Source of the DNA: Adlercreutzia equolifaciens DSM 19450
GTDB lineage: Bacteria > Actinomycetota > Coriobacteriia > Coriobacteriales > Eggerthellaceae
Assembly (NCBI RefSeq): GCF_000478885.1
Contig: NC_022567.1
Span: 2,232,001 to 2,296,000, forward strand
DNA length: 64,000 nt
Direction of reading: 5' to 3'
Shown here: positions 17,589 to 25,327 of the stretch, piece by piece
How positions within the stretch are numbered: the stretch's first letter is position 1
Layout of the letters: the number at the start of each line of letters is the position of its first letter
Notes under the pieces: model-generated
Told to the model about the DNA's origin: nothing
The model's input: only the letters and a program-made list of their open reading frames with translations
The model's database searches: none
Program-made: the position numbers and the translations under genes

Positions 17589-18071
17589 ATGCAGACGATA
17601 TACTTTGCCGGTGGGTGTCTGTGGGGCGTGCAGGCGTTCGTCAAGACGCTGCCCGGGGTCGTCGCCACGGAGGCGGGGCGGGCGAACGGGGCCGGCGATA
17701 GCCTCGAGGGGCCCTACGACGGGTACGCCGAGTGCGTCAAGGTGACGTTCGACGAGGGCCACGTGACCGTGACCGAGCTGATGGGCTACTTCTTCGAGAT
17801 CATCGACCCCTACAGCGTGAACCGGCAGGGCGCCGACGTCGGCGAGAAGTACCGCACCGGCGTCTACAGCGAGGATCCCTCCCACCTGCGTGAGGCGGAG
17901 GCCTACATCTGGGCGAGGCCCGACCGCGACCGGATCCGCGTCGAGGTGCTGCTGCTTGCCCGCTACGTCCCGAGCGCCGAGGAGCACCAAGACCACCTGG
18001 ACAAGTTCCCCAACGACTATTGCCACATCCCCAGGGAGCTCATGACGAAGTACCTTCAGAAGGTGGAATAG
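17589..18071 (+). CDS. msrA: Peptide-methionine (S)-S-oxide reductase
   Basis: This 160-residue enzyme repairs oxidised methionine. The start is the ATG at 17589 (MQTIYFAGGCLWGVQAF) behind CAGGAGG; the frame continues 25 codons upstream but into the palindrome array. The catalytic Cys is residue 10 in GGCLWG; most family members have GCFWG, so Phe is replaced by Leu. DPYSVNRQGADVGEKYRTGV and the later EEHQDHLDK are family blocks. Cytoplasmic, monocistronic, convergent with the fic gene 25 bp downstream. Confidence 0.93.
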   Translation: MQTIYFAGGCLWGVQAFVKTLPGVVATEAGRANGAGDSLEGPYDGYAECVKVTFDEGHVTVTELMGYFFEIIDPYSVNRQGADVGEKYRTGVYSEDPSHLREAEAYIWARPDRDRIRVEVLLLARYVPSAEEHQDHLDKFPNDYCHIPRELMTKYLQKVE

Positions 18072-18096
18072 CTTTCTCCACTTGTGCCAAACGCTG

Positions 18097-18768
18097 CTAT
18101 AGCTCGGCAAATCTTTCCATACGCTCGGTCTCCGCCTCAGACAGGCGGCGCAGCATGGCGGCCAGGCCGTCGTAGTCGCTGCGCGCCAGCAAGTCCATGT
18201 AGGCGGCGCGCTCTTCCACGGGGATCACTACCGGAGCGAGACCGGCTCGCATGAGCCCGCGGTTTACGAGGATGCGACCCGTCCGCCCGTTGCCATCTTC
18301 GAAGGGATGAATTCTCTCGAAGCGGATATGGAAGCGGGCCTCGCGCAGGAAGGGGTCTCCTCCCTCGTCGTGGTTGTACTCGTACACGAGCTGCATCATG
18401 AGCTGGTTCACTTGATTGGCGGCCGGCGGCAGGTGCTCCGCCCCGCGAATGATCACCTGGCCGTGACGATAGTCGTCGATGCCGCTTATGTTGCGGTTGA
18501 TATCCCGCGCTATGGCCTTGACGAGCCGCTCCGAAAGAGGGTCGTCCATATTTTCCGATGCCGTGGCCAGGGCGTACTTGTGGTTGATCGCCTCGTACAG
18601 CTCGCGAGCCGTAGCCGTCACCTTCAGAGTATTGTCGTTCCAGAGGATGGCATAGGTCTCGGCAAAGGACAGCGTGCTGCCCTCGATGGCGTTCGAGTGG
18701 TATGTGCTGCGCGTCACGTAGTCTTCGAAATAGGCCTGGTGATCACGCATGAATTGCAGGACATCCAC
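18097..18768 (-). CDS. Fic-domain AMP-transferase-like protein
   Basis: A 223-residue Fic protein. The catalytic motif HPFEDGNGRTGR lies at residues 154-165, with all residues needed for nucleotide transfer. The inhibitory motif SNAIEG lies near the N-terminus (residues 25-30), a class II layout, so the enzyme is probably auto-inhibited. I chose the GTG at 18768 because GAGGAG precedes it by 6 nt; the longer frame to 18864 runs through the guaA terminator hairpin and is unlikely. A decayed relative of the C-terminus lies at 10094-10190. Confidence 0.88.
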   Translation of the reverse strand: MDVLQFMRDHQAYFEDYVTRSTYHSNAIEGSTLSFAETYAILWNDNTLKVTATARELYEAINHKYALATASENMDDPLSERLVKAIARDINRNISGIDDYRHGQVIIRGAEHLPPAANQVNQLMMQLVYEYNHDEGGDPFLREARFHIRFERIHPFEDGNGRTGRILVNRGLMRAGLAPVVIPVEERAAYMDLLARSDYDGLAAMLRRLSEAETERMERFAEL

Positions 18769-18788
18769 GGGGCGCTCCTCATAATGAA

Positions 18789-18818
18789 GCGGGCGCCCTC
18801 GCTGTAGAGAGCGCCCGC
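18789..18818 (-). terminator. Hairpin after guaA
   Basis: Arms GCGGGCGCCCTC (18789-18800) and GAGAGCGCCCGC (18807-18818) form a 12-bp stem with one G-U pair around a 6-nt loop. On the minus strand TTCATTAT follows. Placed 37 bp after the guaA stop, it is a likely guaA terminator and separates it from fic. Confidence 0.6.
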
Positions 18819-18854
18819 CAGGATGATCAAGCATCGGAGGGAAGAAGGGAACCT

Positions 18855-20459
18855 CTACTCCCACTCGATCGTTGCGGGCGGTTTGCTGGTGATATCATAC
18901 ACCACGCGGTTCACGCCGGGGACTTCGGCTACGATGCGGCCGGAGATGCGGGCTAGGACGTCGTAGGGCAGGCGAGCCCAGTCGGCGGTCATGGCGTCGG
19001 AGCTCTCTACGGCACGCAGGATGACCGGGCGGGCGTAGGTGCGCTCGTCGCCCATGACGCCAACGGACTTGATGTCGGGCAGTACGGCGAAGTACTGCCA
19101 GACGCTGTGCTCGCTGTTGCGCTCGCCCGTCTCGGCGAACAGGCGCTCGTTGTAGGCGTCCAGCTCCTCGCGGACGATGGCGTCGGCGTTCTTCAGGATG
19201 TTCAATTTCTCGGCGTCCACGTCGCCGATGATGCGGATGGCCAGACCCGGCCCCGGGAAGGGCTGGCGGTGCACGATGTAGTCGGGCAGCCCCAGCGCCG
19301 TGCCCAGCGCGCGCACCTCGTCTTTGAAGAAGTGGTCCAAAGGCTCGATCAGATCGAAATGCACGCCCTCGGGAAACGGAATCAAATTATGATGCGACTT
19401 GATGGTGCTCGCCTTCCCGCCGGTCTTGCGTGCGCCGCTCTCGATGATGTCGGGGTAGATGGTGCCCTGGGCCAGGTACTTCACCGGCCGACCGTCCTGG
19501 GCCAAGTCCTCCGCCACGGCGAAGAACTCCTTCCAGAACTGCGTGCCGATGATGCGGCGCTTCTCCTCCGGGTCGGTCACGCCGGCCAGAAGCTCCAGAT
19601 AGCGCTCCTCGGCGTGCACATGGATGAAGTCCACGTCGAACTGCTTCGTGAACACCTCTTCCACTTCCTCGGGCTCGCCCTTGCGCAGAAAGCCGTGGTT
19701 CACGAACACGCAGGTCAGCTGCTTGCCGATGGCGCGGGCGCACAACGCCGCCACCACCGATGAGTCCACGCCGCCCGAAAGGCCTAAAACGACGCGGTCG
19801 TCCCCCACTTCGGCGCAGATGGCCTCGATGGAGTCGTCGATGATGGAGTCCATAGTCCAATCGGGCTCAAGCTCGCATACGCCGAACAAGAAGTTGCGCA
19901 GCATGGTCTGGCCGAACTCAGTGTGGCGCACCTCGGGGTGGAACTGCGTGGCGAACAGGCGCCGCTCGGGGTATTCCATGGACGCCACCGGGCACACCTC
20001 GGTGCGCGACGTGATGGAGAAGCCCTCGGGCACGCGGCTCACGGCGTCGCGGTGGCTCATCCACACGGTCTGCTCGCCGGGGGTGCCGTCGAACAGCGCC
20101 GACTCGCCCGCCCGCGTGATGACTGCCGGGCCGTACTCGCCCTTCTCGGTGTGGCCCACTTCCCCGCCGAGCGCCACGGCCATGGCCTGCTGCCCGTAGC
20201 AGAAGCCGAGCACGGGAATGCCCAGGGCGAGGATCTCCGGGTCGATGGAAGGGGCGTCCTCCGCGTACACCGACGCCGGACCGCCGGACAGGATGATGGC
20301 CGCGGGCGCGATGGCTCGCACCTCCTCGGCCGTGATGTCGCAGGGCACGATTTCGGAATACACGTGCGAATCGCGCACGCGACGGGCGATGAGCTGCCCG
20401 TACTGGGCACCGAAATCGACGACGATGACTTTCTGTTCCGGGGTAGCGGACTCGGCCAC
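18855..20459 (-). CDS. guaA: GMP synthase (glutamine-hydrolysing)
   Basis: This 534-residue enzyme converts XMP to GMP. An N-terminal class I amidotransferase domain has the nucleophile Cys87 in GFCYGQQ and FHPE (ATQFHPEVRHTEFG). The ATP pyrophosphatase P-loop is GLSGGVDSSV, and the C-terminal dimerisation domain ends KPPATIEWE, as in all GuaA. The start chosen is the GTG at 20459 (VAESATPEQKVIVVDFGAQY) because AAGGAGG lies just upstream; an open frame of 43 more codons has no support. Monocistronic. Confidence 0.97.
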   Translation of the reverse strand: MAESATPEQKVIVVDFGAQYGQLIARRVRDSHVYSEIVPCDITAEEVRAIAPAAIILSGGPASVYAEDAPSIDPEILALGIPVLGFCYGQQAMAVALGGEVGHTEKGEYGPAVITRAGESALFDGTPGEQTVWMSHRDAVSRVPEGFSITSRTEVCPVASMEYPERRLFATQFHPEVRHTEFGQTMLRNFLFGVCELEPDWTMDSIIDDSIEAICAEVGDDRVVLGLSGGVDSSVVAALCARAIGKQLTCVFVNHGFLRKGEPEEVEEVFTKQFDVDFIHVHAEERYLELLAGVTDPEEKRRIIGTQFWKEFFAVAEDLAQDGRPVKYLAQGTIYPDIIESGARKTGGKASTIKSHHNLIPFPEGVHFDLIEPLDHFFKDEVRALGTALGLPDYIVHRQPFPGPGLAIRIIGDVDAEKLNILKNADAIVREELDAYNERLFAETGERNSEHSVWQYFAVLPDIKSVGVMGDERTYARPVILRAVESSDAMTADWARLPYDVLARISGRIVAEVPGVNRVVYDITSKPPATIEWE

Positions 20460-20577
20460 AATGCCTCCTTGGGTCGCGAAATGTTCGAGGGCGATTTTAC
20501 ACCTCCCCGCGCGCAGAGGTATTTCTGCGAGGTAAAATGTCGAGAAAGTGCGGAATGGATGGAGGATAGGGAGATTA

Positions 20578-20597
20578 GGGCAGACCAAGGTCTGCCC
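20578..20597 (-). terminator. Perfect inverted repeat, possible terminator or REP-like element
   Basis: GGGCAGACC-AA-GGTCTGCCC, 9-bp arms with a 2-nt centre. It lies 45 bp after the phosphatase gene stop (minus strand) and is followed by TAATCT, a poor T-run. The core GGGCAGACC appears again near 27,740, so it may be a small dispersed repeat. Confidence 0.4.
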
Positions 20598-20641
20598 CTA
20601 CGGGCGGACAAGCGAGATGGCGGGATGCAGCGCCGGATGAC

Positions 20642-21517
20642 CTACCGGAGATACTTCGCCCGCAGGGCCTGGCGCTTCTCGGGGCCGAAATCCAGGGCCT
20701 CGGCGAGGTAGGCATCGAAGGAGCCGTAGTTGGCGTTCACCGCCGCCAAGGCGCAATCGTAGTAGTCGTTGTAGGCGTAGAACAGCGAGTCGATGTCCGC
20801 ATCGAGCCCCTTCATGAGACCCAGCTTCTTGCTGATGGCGTCGACGATCCCCTCGGCGCGGTTGCGCGCGAACAAATTCGTGGCCAGGTAATCGGCGCGC
20901 ACGTAGGCCTCGGGCACCCCGAGCGCCCGCTCCACGATAACCGCGCCCAGGCCAGCCCGGTCCTTGCCCTCGGAGCAGTGCCACAGATACGCCCCGCCGT
21001 CGCCTTCCAAAAGCACCTCGAGAAACGACGTGTAGGCCTGCCGCCCCGCGTCGTCCAGCAAAATCTGGGGGTACATGCTTCGCACCAGCTCGTGAGGACT
21101 GGCGTTGTAGCTGGCGAAGGTCTTCAAGTCCTGGGCCACGCCCGCGCCGTGGGTAATGCCGATAGTCTCGCCGGACAGCGCCGGGAAGTCGTAGAACACC
21201 ACGCCTTCCATAAGCTCGCGGGGGTCGGGCTCCTTGTCGCGCTCGAGCTGGGTGCGGAAATCGATGACGCCGGCCAGGTCGTAGTCGCCCACAAGCCGCG
21301 CCAGGTCCTGCTCGCTCGCCTTGTGAAGGCACCCGCTGCGGATGAGTTTCGCCGGCGCGATGCGGCGCCCATCGGCCGCCGGCATGCCGCCCAAATCGCG
21401 CGTGTTGTGCAGCCCTTCGAAGGGGATGTGCCCGAATTCGGGGAACCCGGGGATGGGGTCGGGCATATCCAACGGCGAGGACTCTTCCTCGTCGACGCGC
21501 TTCTCTTCCGTGGTCAT
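20642..21517 (-). CDS. Tyrosine-type protein phosphatase
   Basis: A 291-residue phosphatase of the bacterial PtpA/LipA-like (Y_phosphatase3) group. The P-loop HCSEGKDRAG (Cys181, Arg187) is the CX5R active site, and FEGLHNTRDLGGMPAADGRR at about 33-52 is the conserved N-terminal block. The ATG at 21517 follows ACAGGAGGCC. Such enzymes act on phosphotyrosine or phosphoinositides; the real substrate is unknown. No signal peptide, so cytoplasmic. Confidence 0.9.
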   Translation of the reverse strand: MTTEEKRVDEEESSPLDMPDPIPGFPEFGHIPFEGLHNTRDLGGMPAADGRRIAPAKLIRSGCLHKASEQDLARLVGDYDLAGVIDFRTQLERDKEPDPRELMEGVVFYDFPALSGETIGITHGAGVAQDLKTFASYNASPHELVRSMYPQILLDDAGRQAYTSFLEVLLEGDGGAYLWHCSEGKDRAGLGAVIVERALGVPEAYVRADYLATNLFARNRAEGIVDAISKKLGLMKGLDADIDSLFYAYNDYYDCALAAVNANYGSFDAYLAEALDFGPEKRQALRAKYLR

Positions 21518-21586
21518 GGCGGCCTCCTGTCTCGGCGAGCGCGGGATGCGCCCGCATCGATATCTCCCGCTTATGGTAGAGCAGCG

Positions 21587-21617
21587 AAGGGCCGCCCGCT
21601 ACAAGCAGACGGCCCTT
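21587..21617 (-). terminator. Hairpin after the rhodanese gene
   Basis: AAGGGCCG (21587-21594) pairs with CGGCCCTT (21610-21617) around a 15-nt loop, 75 bp after the rhodanese stop. The minus-strand tail is weak in T (TCGCTGCTC), so termination strength is uncertain. Confidence 0.4.
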
Positions 21618-21691
21618 GTCATCGTTTCGTCGCGACGAACGCGCCGACATCGGCAGCGTCGAACGCTCGGCCGCAGGTCTTCGCGCTCTCC

Positions 21692-22069
21692 CTAGGACGC
21701 CTTCGCGAAGGCGACCGACGAGGCCTCCACAGGACGCGCCGAATCGCGCATCCAGTCGTTCATGCTGCCGGCATACAGATACAGCTTGCTGTAACCCACC
21801 GACGCCAGGTAATCGCAGGCGATCTTGGCGTGCACGCCCATCTGGCAGTACACAATGACCGCGTCCTCGGGGAAAATGCCGTTGTCCTGGAACATCTCGG
21901 CCAGCTCCTCGGCCGGATCGTCCGAGGCGGCGGCCACATCGAGCCGAATATTGATAGCCGAGGGAATATGGGCCGTGTCATAGCGCAGCGGCGGTCGCAC
22001 GTCCACGATGGGCATGCGTCCTATCTCGCGCTTCACGAAGTCGGCATCGACGATTTGGTAAGCCTTCAT
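21692..22069 (-). CDS. Single-domain rhodanese (sulfurtransferase-like) protein
   Basis: A 125-residue rhodanese-fold protein. Start ATG at 22069 (MKAYQIVDADFVKREIGRMP), with AAAGGTG upstream; the longer frame to 22231 is not protein-like. The CH2A-like block is IVDVRPPLRYDTAHIPSAIN and the active loop is VIVYCQMGVHA, with Cys75 as sulfur acceptor. The C-terminal block YLYAGSMNDW is also typical (usually GGxxxW). It would carry persulfide sulfur. It is divergent from the metal-efflux operon. Confidence 0.88.
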   Translation of the reverse strand: MKAYQIVDADFVKREIGRMPIVDVRPPLRYDTAHIPSAINIRLDVAAASDDPAEELAEMFQDNGIFPEDAVIVYCQMGVHAKIACDYLASVGYSKLYLYAGSMNDWMRDSARPVEASSVAFAKAS

Positions 22070-22305
22070 TGCAACACCTTTCAGATTCGCATCGGGCGCG
22101 ATGGGACAGCCATCCGCGCCTTCTTCCCCGCCTCGTATCAATGATTGGGAGATAGCCGGATCGTGTACGAGACAAAGGCATGCGACACTGCGTCCTATCG
22201 CGTTTTCTGCCTTCAATGGTAGCTTTGACACGCCTTCCGATGGCGACGGAGCCGTTACGCTTCCCCTTCCGTTGCTCTTCCAAACGAAATCTTTTATTCC
22301 TCCCC

Positions 22306-22350
22306 TTGACAGATCGGTGGCGGTGCCTATACTTATGAACAGTTGCTCAT
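22306..22350 (+). promoter_or_regulatory. Promoter and ArsR/CadC-type operator for the metal efflux operon
   Basis: A near-consensus sigma-70 promoter: TTGACA at 22306-22311, 16-bp spacer, TATACT at 22328-22333. Directly over the start region is ATGAACA-GT-TGCTCAT (22335-22350), an imperfect palindrome of the type bound by ArsR/SmtB/CadC repressors. The repressor gene begins 28 bp later, so the operon is probably autoregulated and induced by metal. The rest of the gap back to 22070 shows nothing else clear. Confidence 0.75.
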
Positions 22351-22377
22351 ATGTTTAATAGTTTGCAAGGAGTCAAG

Positions 22378-22782
22378 ATGGACGAACCGACAGCCATAGA
22401 GAAAGAAGCCGGCAAAATCGTGGAAGGCGCCTGCGCGTCGCTGGAGGCTTGCCCCTGCGGCTGCAATCGCGAGGCCACGGCCAATCTGTTCGCAGAGATG
22501 CCCGACGAGGAGCTGCTGTTCGACGTTGCTGACCTGTTCAAGGCCTTCTCCGACACCACCCGCATCAAAATCCTGTTCGCGCTCATGGGCGGCGGCCTGT
22601 CCGTCGGCGACATCACTGCCGTCGTCGGCTGCACCCAAAGCGCCGTGAGCCACCAGCTGCGCACGCTGAAGCAGGCGCGCCTCGTGAAGGCCACCCGCGA
22701 CGGCAAAAACGTCATCTACGCCCTGTCCGACGACCACGTCTACACCATGCTCGCCCAGGGCATGACCCACGTGTGCGAGTAA
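22378..22782 (+). CDS. ArsR/SmtB/CadC-family metal-responsive repressor
   Basis: A 134-residue winged-helix repressor. The start is the ATG at 22378 (MDEPTAIEKE) behind GCAAGGAG. The N-terminal CPCGC (residues 25-29) is a thiol-rich site as in CadC, and FSDTTRIKIL plus SVGDITAVVG, CTQSAVSHQLRTLKQ form the ArsR HTH. The C-terminal helix carries D119, H120, H131 and E134 (DDHVYTMLAQGMTHVCE), matching the alpha-5 zinc site of SmtB. So zinc, cadmium or lead is the likely inducer. It is followed by the HMA protein and the ATPase. Confidence 0.9.
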   Translation: MDEPTAIEKEAGKIVEGACASLEACPCGCNREATANLFAEMPDEELLFDVADLFKAFSDTTRIKILFALMGGGLSVGDITAVVGCTQSAVSHQLRTLKQARLVKATRDGKNVIYALSDDHVYTMLAQGMTHVCE

Positions 22783-22852
22783 CCCTGTCCCCCTTGCGAT
22801 TCACCGAACCGCCCGCCACTATCGAGTGGGAACAACATTGAAAGGAACCATC

Positions 22853-23080
22853 ATGCGCAAGTCATTCAAACTGGAGAACCTCGATTGCGCCAACTGCGCC
22901 GCGAAAATGGAAGCCGGCATAAACGCGTTGCCCGGCGTGAACAAAGCATCCATCAGCTTCATGACGAGCAAGCTGACGATCGACGCGGACGCCGCCGACG
23001 CGGAGGCCCTAGCCGCCATCGTCGACGCCGCCCAGTCCGTCTGCACCAGCTACGAAAAAGACTGCCGCATCGTCCGTTAG
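22853..23080 (+). CDS. HMA-domain heavy-metal-binding protein
   Basis: A 75-residue ferredoxin-fold metal-binding protein. The ATG at 22853 follows TTGAAAGGAACC. The motif LDCANCAAKME is the CxxC metal site of HMA domains (GMTCxxC in copper proteins, DCANCA in zinc/cadmium ones). The ATPase just downstream lacks an N-terminal HMA domain, so this free protein probably acts as its metal-donating subunit. Only 8 nt separate the genes. Confidence 0.9.
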   Translation: MRKSFKLENLDCANCAAKMEAGINALPGVNKASISFMTSKLTIDADAADAEALAAIVDAAQSVCTSYEKDCRIVR

Positions 23081-23088
23081 GATTCCCC

Positions 23089-25116
23089 ATGAACCCGAAG
23101 CAGAAGAAACTCCTCACCCGCATCATCGTCGCCCTCGCGCTGTTCGTCGCCATTGAAGTGGCGGCCCAGACCGAAGCGCTTGCCGCCACCTTTGGCACGC
23201 CCGGCGATGTGTACGCCGAGTTCGCGCTGTTCCTCATCCCCTACCTCATCGCCGGCTACGACGTCATCGCCGGCGCGCTGCGAGGCCTTGTGCACGGGCA
23301 CGCGCTGGACGAGGACTTCCTCATGACCGTGGCCACCTTCGGCGCGTTTGCGCTGGTGCTGTTCCCCGACACCGAGCCGCACATGGCCGAAGGCGCGGCC
23401 GTGATGCTGTTCTTCCAGGTGGGCGAGCTATTCCAAAGCTACGCCGTGGACAAGTCGCGCCAGTCCATCGCGGACATGATGGATATCGCGCCCGAGTACG
23501 CGAACGTCATGGAGGAGGGCAAGCTGAAGCAGGTGGATCCCTTCGAGCTCGCCCCCGATGACGAGTTCATCGTCATGCCCGGCGAGCGCATCCCGCTTGA
23601 CGGCACGGTGCTGACCGGCGAAAGCCAAATCGACACGGCGGCGCTCACCGGCGAGTCGGTGCCCCGCACGGCGCGCCCAGGCGACGAGGTCATCTCCGGC
23701 TGCGTGAACCTGACGGCCAAACTCGTCGTACGCGCCACCAAGCCCTTCGAGGACTCCACGGTAAGCCGCATCTTGGAATTGGTGGAAAACGCCGCCGAGA
23801 AGAAGGCGCGCACCGAGAACTTCATCACTCGCTTCGCCCGCGTGTACACCCCCATCGTCGTGGGCGTGGCCGCTGTACTCGCCATCGTGCCTCCGCTGTT
23901 GTTCGGCGGTCAGTGGTCCGACTGGATCTTGCGCGGACTCACCTTCCTCGTGGTGTCGTGCCCCTGCGCACTGGTCATCTCCGTACCGCTGTCGTTCTTC
24001 GGCGGCATCGGCGGGGCATCACGCCTCGGCATTCTGGTGAAGGGGTCGAACTACCTGGAGGCCCTGGGCTCCACCGAAACCGTCGTGTTCGACAAGACTG
24101 GAACCTTGACCGACGGCACCTTCTCCGTGACCGAGCTCATCGGCGCCCCTGGCGTAAGCGAGGCCGAGCTTGCCGACATCGCCGCCGCAGCCGAGACGTT
24201 CTCCACCCATCCCATCGCGCAATCGGTGCGGGCCTATCGCGACTCCCTGACGACCGACGCGCGACCGGACAGCGACAACGACGCGAATCTGGCGCAACCG
24301 GACAGCGACTCCACCACGACCGGCGCGCGACCGGACAGCGGCTCCATCACAACCGCCGAGCGGGTGCGCGACGTCCGCGAGATCAGCGGCCAGGGCGTGG
24401 AAGCGGTCGTGGACGGACGAAACGTGCTCGTGGGCAACGGTAAGCTCATGGCGGCCCATGACATCGCCTTCACGGCCACCGACGTGCCAGGCACCGTGCT
24501 CTACGTGGCCGCCGACGGCACCTACCTGGGCGCCATCGTCATCGCCGACACCGTGAAGCCCGACGCCGCCCGCGCCATCGCCGATTTGCGCGCGGCCGGC
24601 GTGAAGAAGACCGTCATGCTCACGGGCGACCGCACACCCGTGGCCCGGGCCGTCGCCGCCGAACTCGGCATCGACGAGGTGCACGCCGAGCTGCTTCCCC
24701 AAGACAAGGTGGCCGAGGTGGAGGCGCTTCTCGCCCAAACCGAGCGCGACACCAATGGCAAGGGCAAGCTCGCCTTCGTGGGCGATGGCATCAACGACGC
24801 ACCCGTGCTCACCCGCGCCGACATCGGCATCGCCATGGGCGCCATGGGCTCGGACGCCGCCATCGAGGCCGCCGACATCGTGCTCATGAACGACGACCCC
24901 GACGACATCGCCCGCGCCATTCACCTGGCGCGGCGCACCATGGGCATCGTCTGGCAGAACATCGTGTTTGCCCTGGGCGTCAAGTTTGCCGTGCTGGTGC
25001 TGGCCGCCTTCGGCATCGCCAACATGTGGATGGCCGTCTTCGCCGACGTGGGCGTGGCCGTCATCGCCATCTTGAATGCCATGCGCGCCATGAACGTGAA
25101 GCGCTATCTCGACTAA
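23089..25116 (+). CDS. Heavy-metal-translocating P-type ATPase (zinc/cadmium/lead type)
   Basis: A 675-residue P1B ATPase that pumps divalent soft metals out of the cell. Start ATG at 23089 (MNPKQKKLLTRIIV). Landmarks: TGES at 187-190, metal site CPC at 291-293, phosphorylation motif DKTGTLT at 335-341, THP at 372-374, GDGINDAP in the P domain, and a C-terminal FADVG with a Lys in the previous helix (VKFAVLV), the P1B-2 pattern of ZntA. It lacks the N-terminal HMA domain. Residues about 391-423 form an unusual insertion of three 11-residue repeats within the nucleotide-binding domain (separate entry). Confidence 0.94.
   Translation: MNPKQKKLLTRIIVALALFVAIEVAAQTEALAATFGTPGDVYAEFALFLIPYLIAGYDVIAGALRGLVHGHALDEDFLMTVATFGAFALVLFPDTEPHMAEGAAVMLFFQVGELFQSYAVDKSRQSIADMMDIAPEYANVMEEGKLKQVDPFELAPDDEFIVMPGERIPLDGTVLTGESQIDTAALTGESVPRTARPGDEVISGCVNLTAKLVVRATKPFEDSTVSRILELVENAAEKKARTENFITRFARVYTPIVVGVAAVLAIVPPLLFGGQWSDWILRGLTFLVVSCPCALVISVPLSFFGGIGGASRLGILVKGSNYLEALGSTETVVFDKTGTLTDGTFSVTELIGAPGVSEAELADIAAAAETFSTHPIAQSVRAYRDSLTTDARPDSDNDANLAQPDSDSTTTGARPDSGSITTAERVRDVREISGQGVEAVVDGRNVLVGNGKLMAAHDIAFTATDVPGTVLYVAADGTYLGAIVIADTVKPDAARAIADLRAAGVKKTVMLTGDRTPVARAVAAELGIDEVHAELLPQDKVAEVEALLAQTERDTNGKGKLAFVGDGINDAPVLTRADIGIAMGAMGSDAAIEAADIVLMNDDPDDIARAIHLARRTMGIVWQNIVFALGVKFAVLVLAAFGIANMWMAVFADVGVAVIAILNAMRAMNVKRYLD
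24259..24357 (+). repeat. Three in-frame 33-bp tandem repeats inside the P-type ATPase gene
   Basis: GCGCGACCGGACAGCG starts at 24259 and 24325, with GCGCAACCGGACAGCG at 24292, exactly 33 bp apart. The encoded units begin ARPDS, AQPDS and ARPDS and then vary. They lie in the nucleotide-binding domain loop after THPIAQSVRAYRDS. Such in-frame repeats can change number by slippage without breaking the frame. Confidence 0.85.
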
Positions 25117-25188
25117 AGGCGACTAAAGGCGAGCGGCTAAATCAACTTTAAACTGCATTTCGGCAACCGCCCGTTCACAGGCTGGCTC

Positions 25189-25219
25189 ATAGCCCCCGAT
25201 TTTCCTCGTCGGGGGCTAT
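25189..25219 (+). terminator. Rho-independent terminator after the metal efflux operon
   Basis: ATAGCCCCCGA pairs with TCGGGGGCTAT (11 bp) around a 9-nt T/C-rich loop, followed by GCTCTTTTC. It lies 73 bp after the ATPase stop. Confidence 0.85.
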
Positions 25220-25327
25220 GCTCTTTTCAGCACATCAGTTGCACCACGCGCCGTCGCCTTCCAACCGCAACGGCACGGCGACACTGCTGCGCGCACTTTG
25301 TGTTCCCGACCACTTTGGAGGTTCGTC

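Noticed and set aside
18769..18864. Longer Fic start at 18864
   Set aside because: It would include the guaA terminator hairpin and lacks a ribosome site, while GAGGAG precedes the GTG at 18768.
22885..23088. Fusion of the HMA protein frame with the ATPase
   Set aside because: The ATPase frame is open upstream, but the real HMA protein is in another frame, and the ATPase start at 23089 fits the family.
24259..24357. CRISPR-like or VNTR element independent of the gene
   Set aside because: The repeats are in frame within the ATPase gene and encode a loop insertion.
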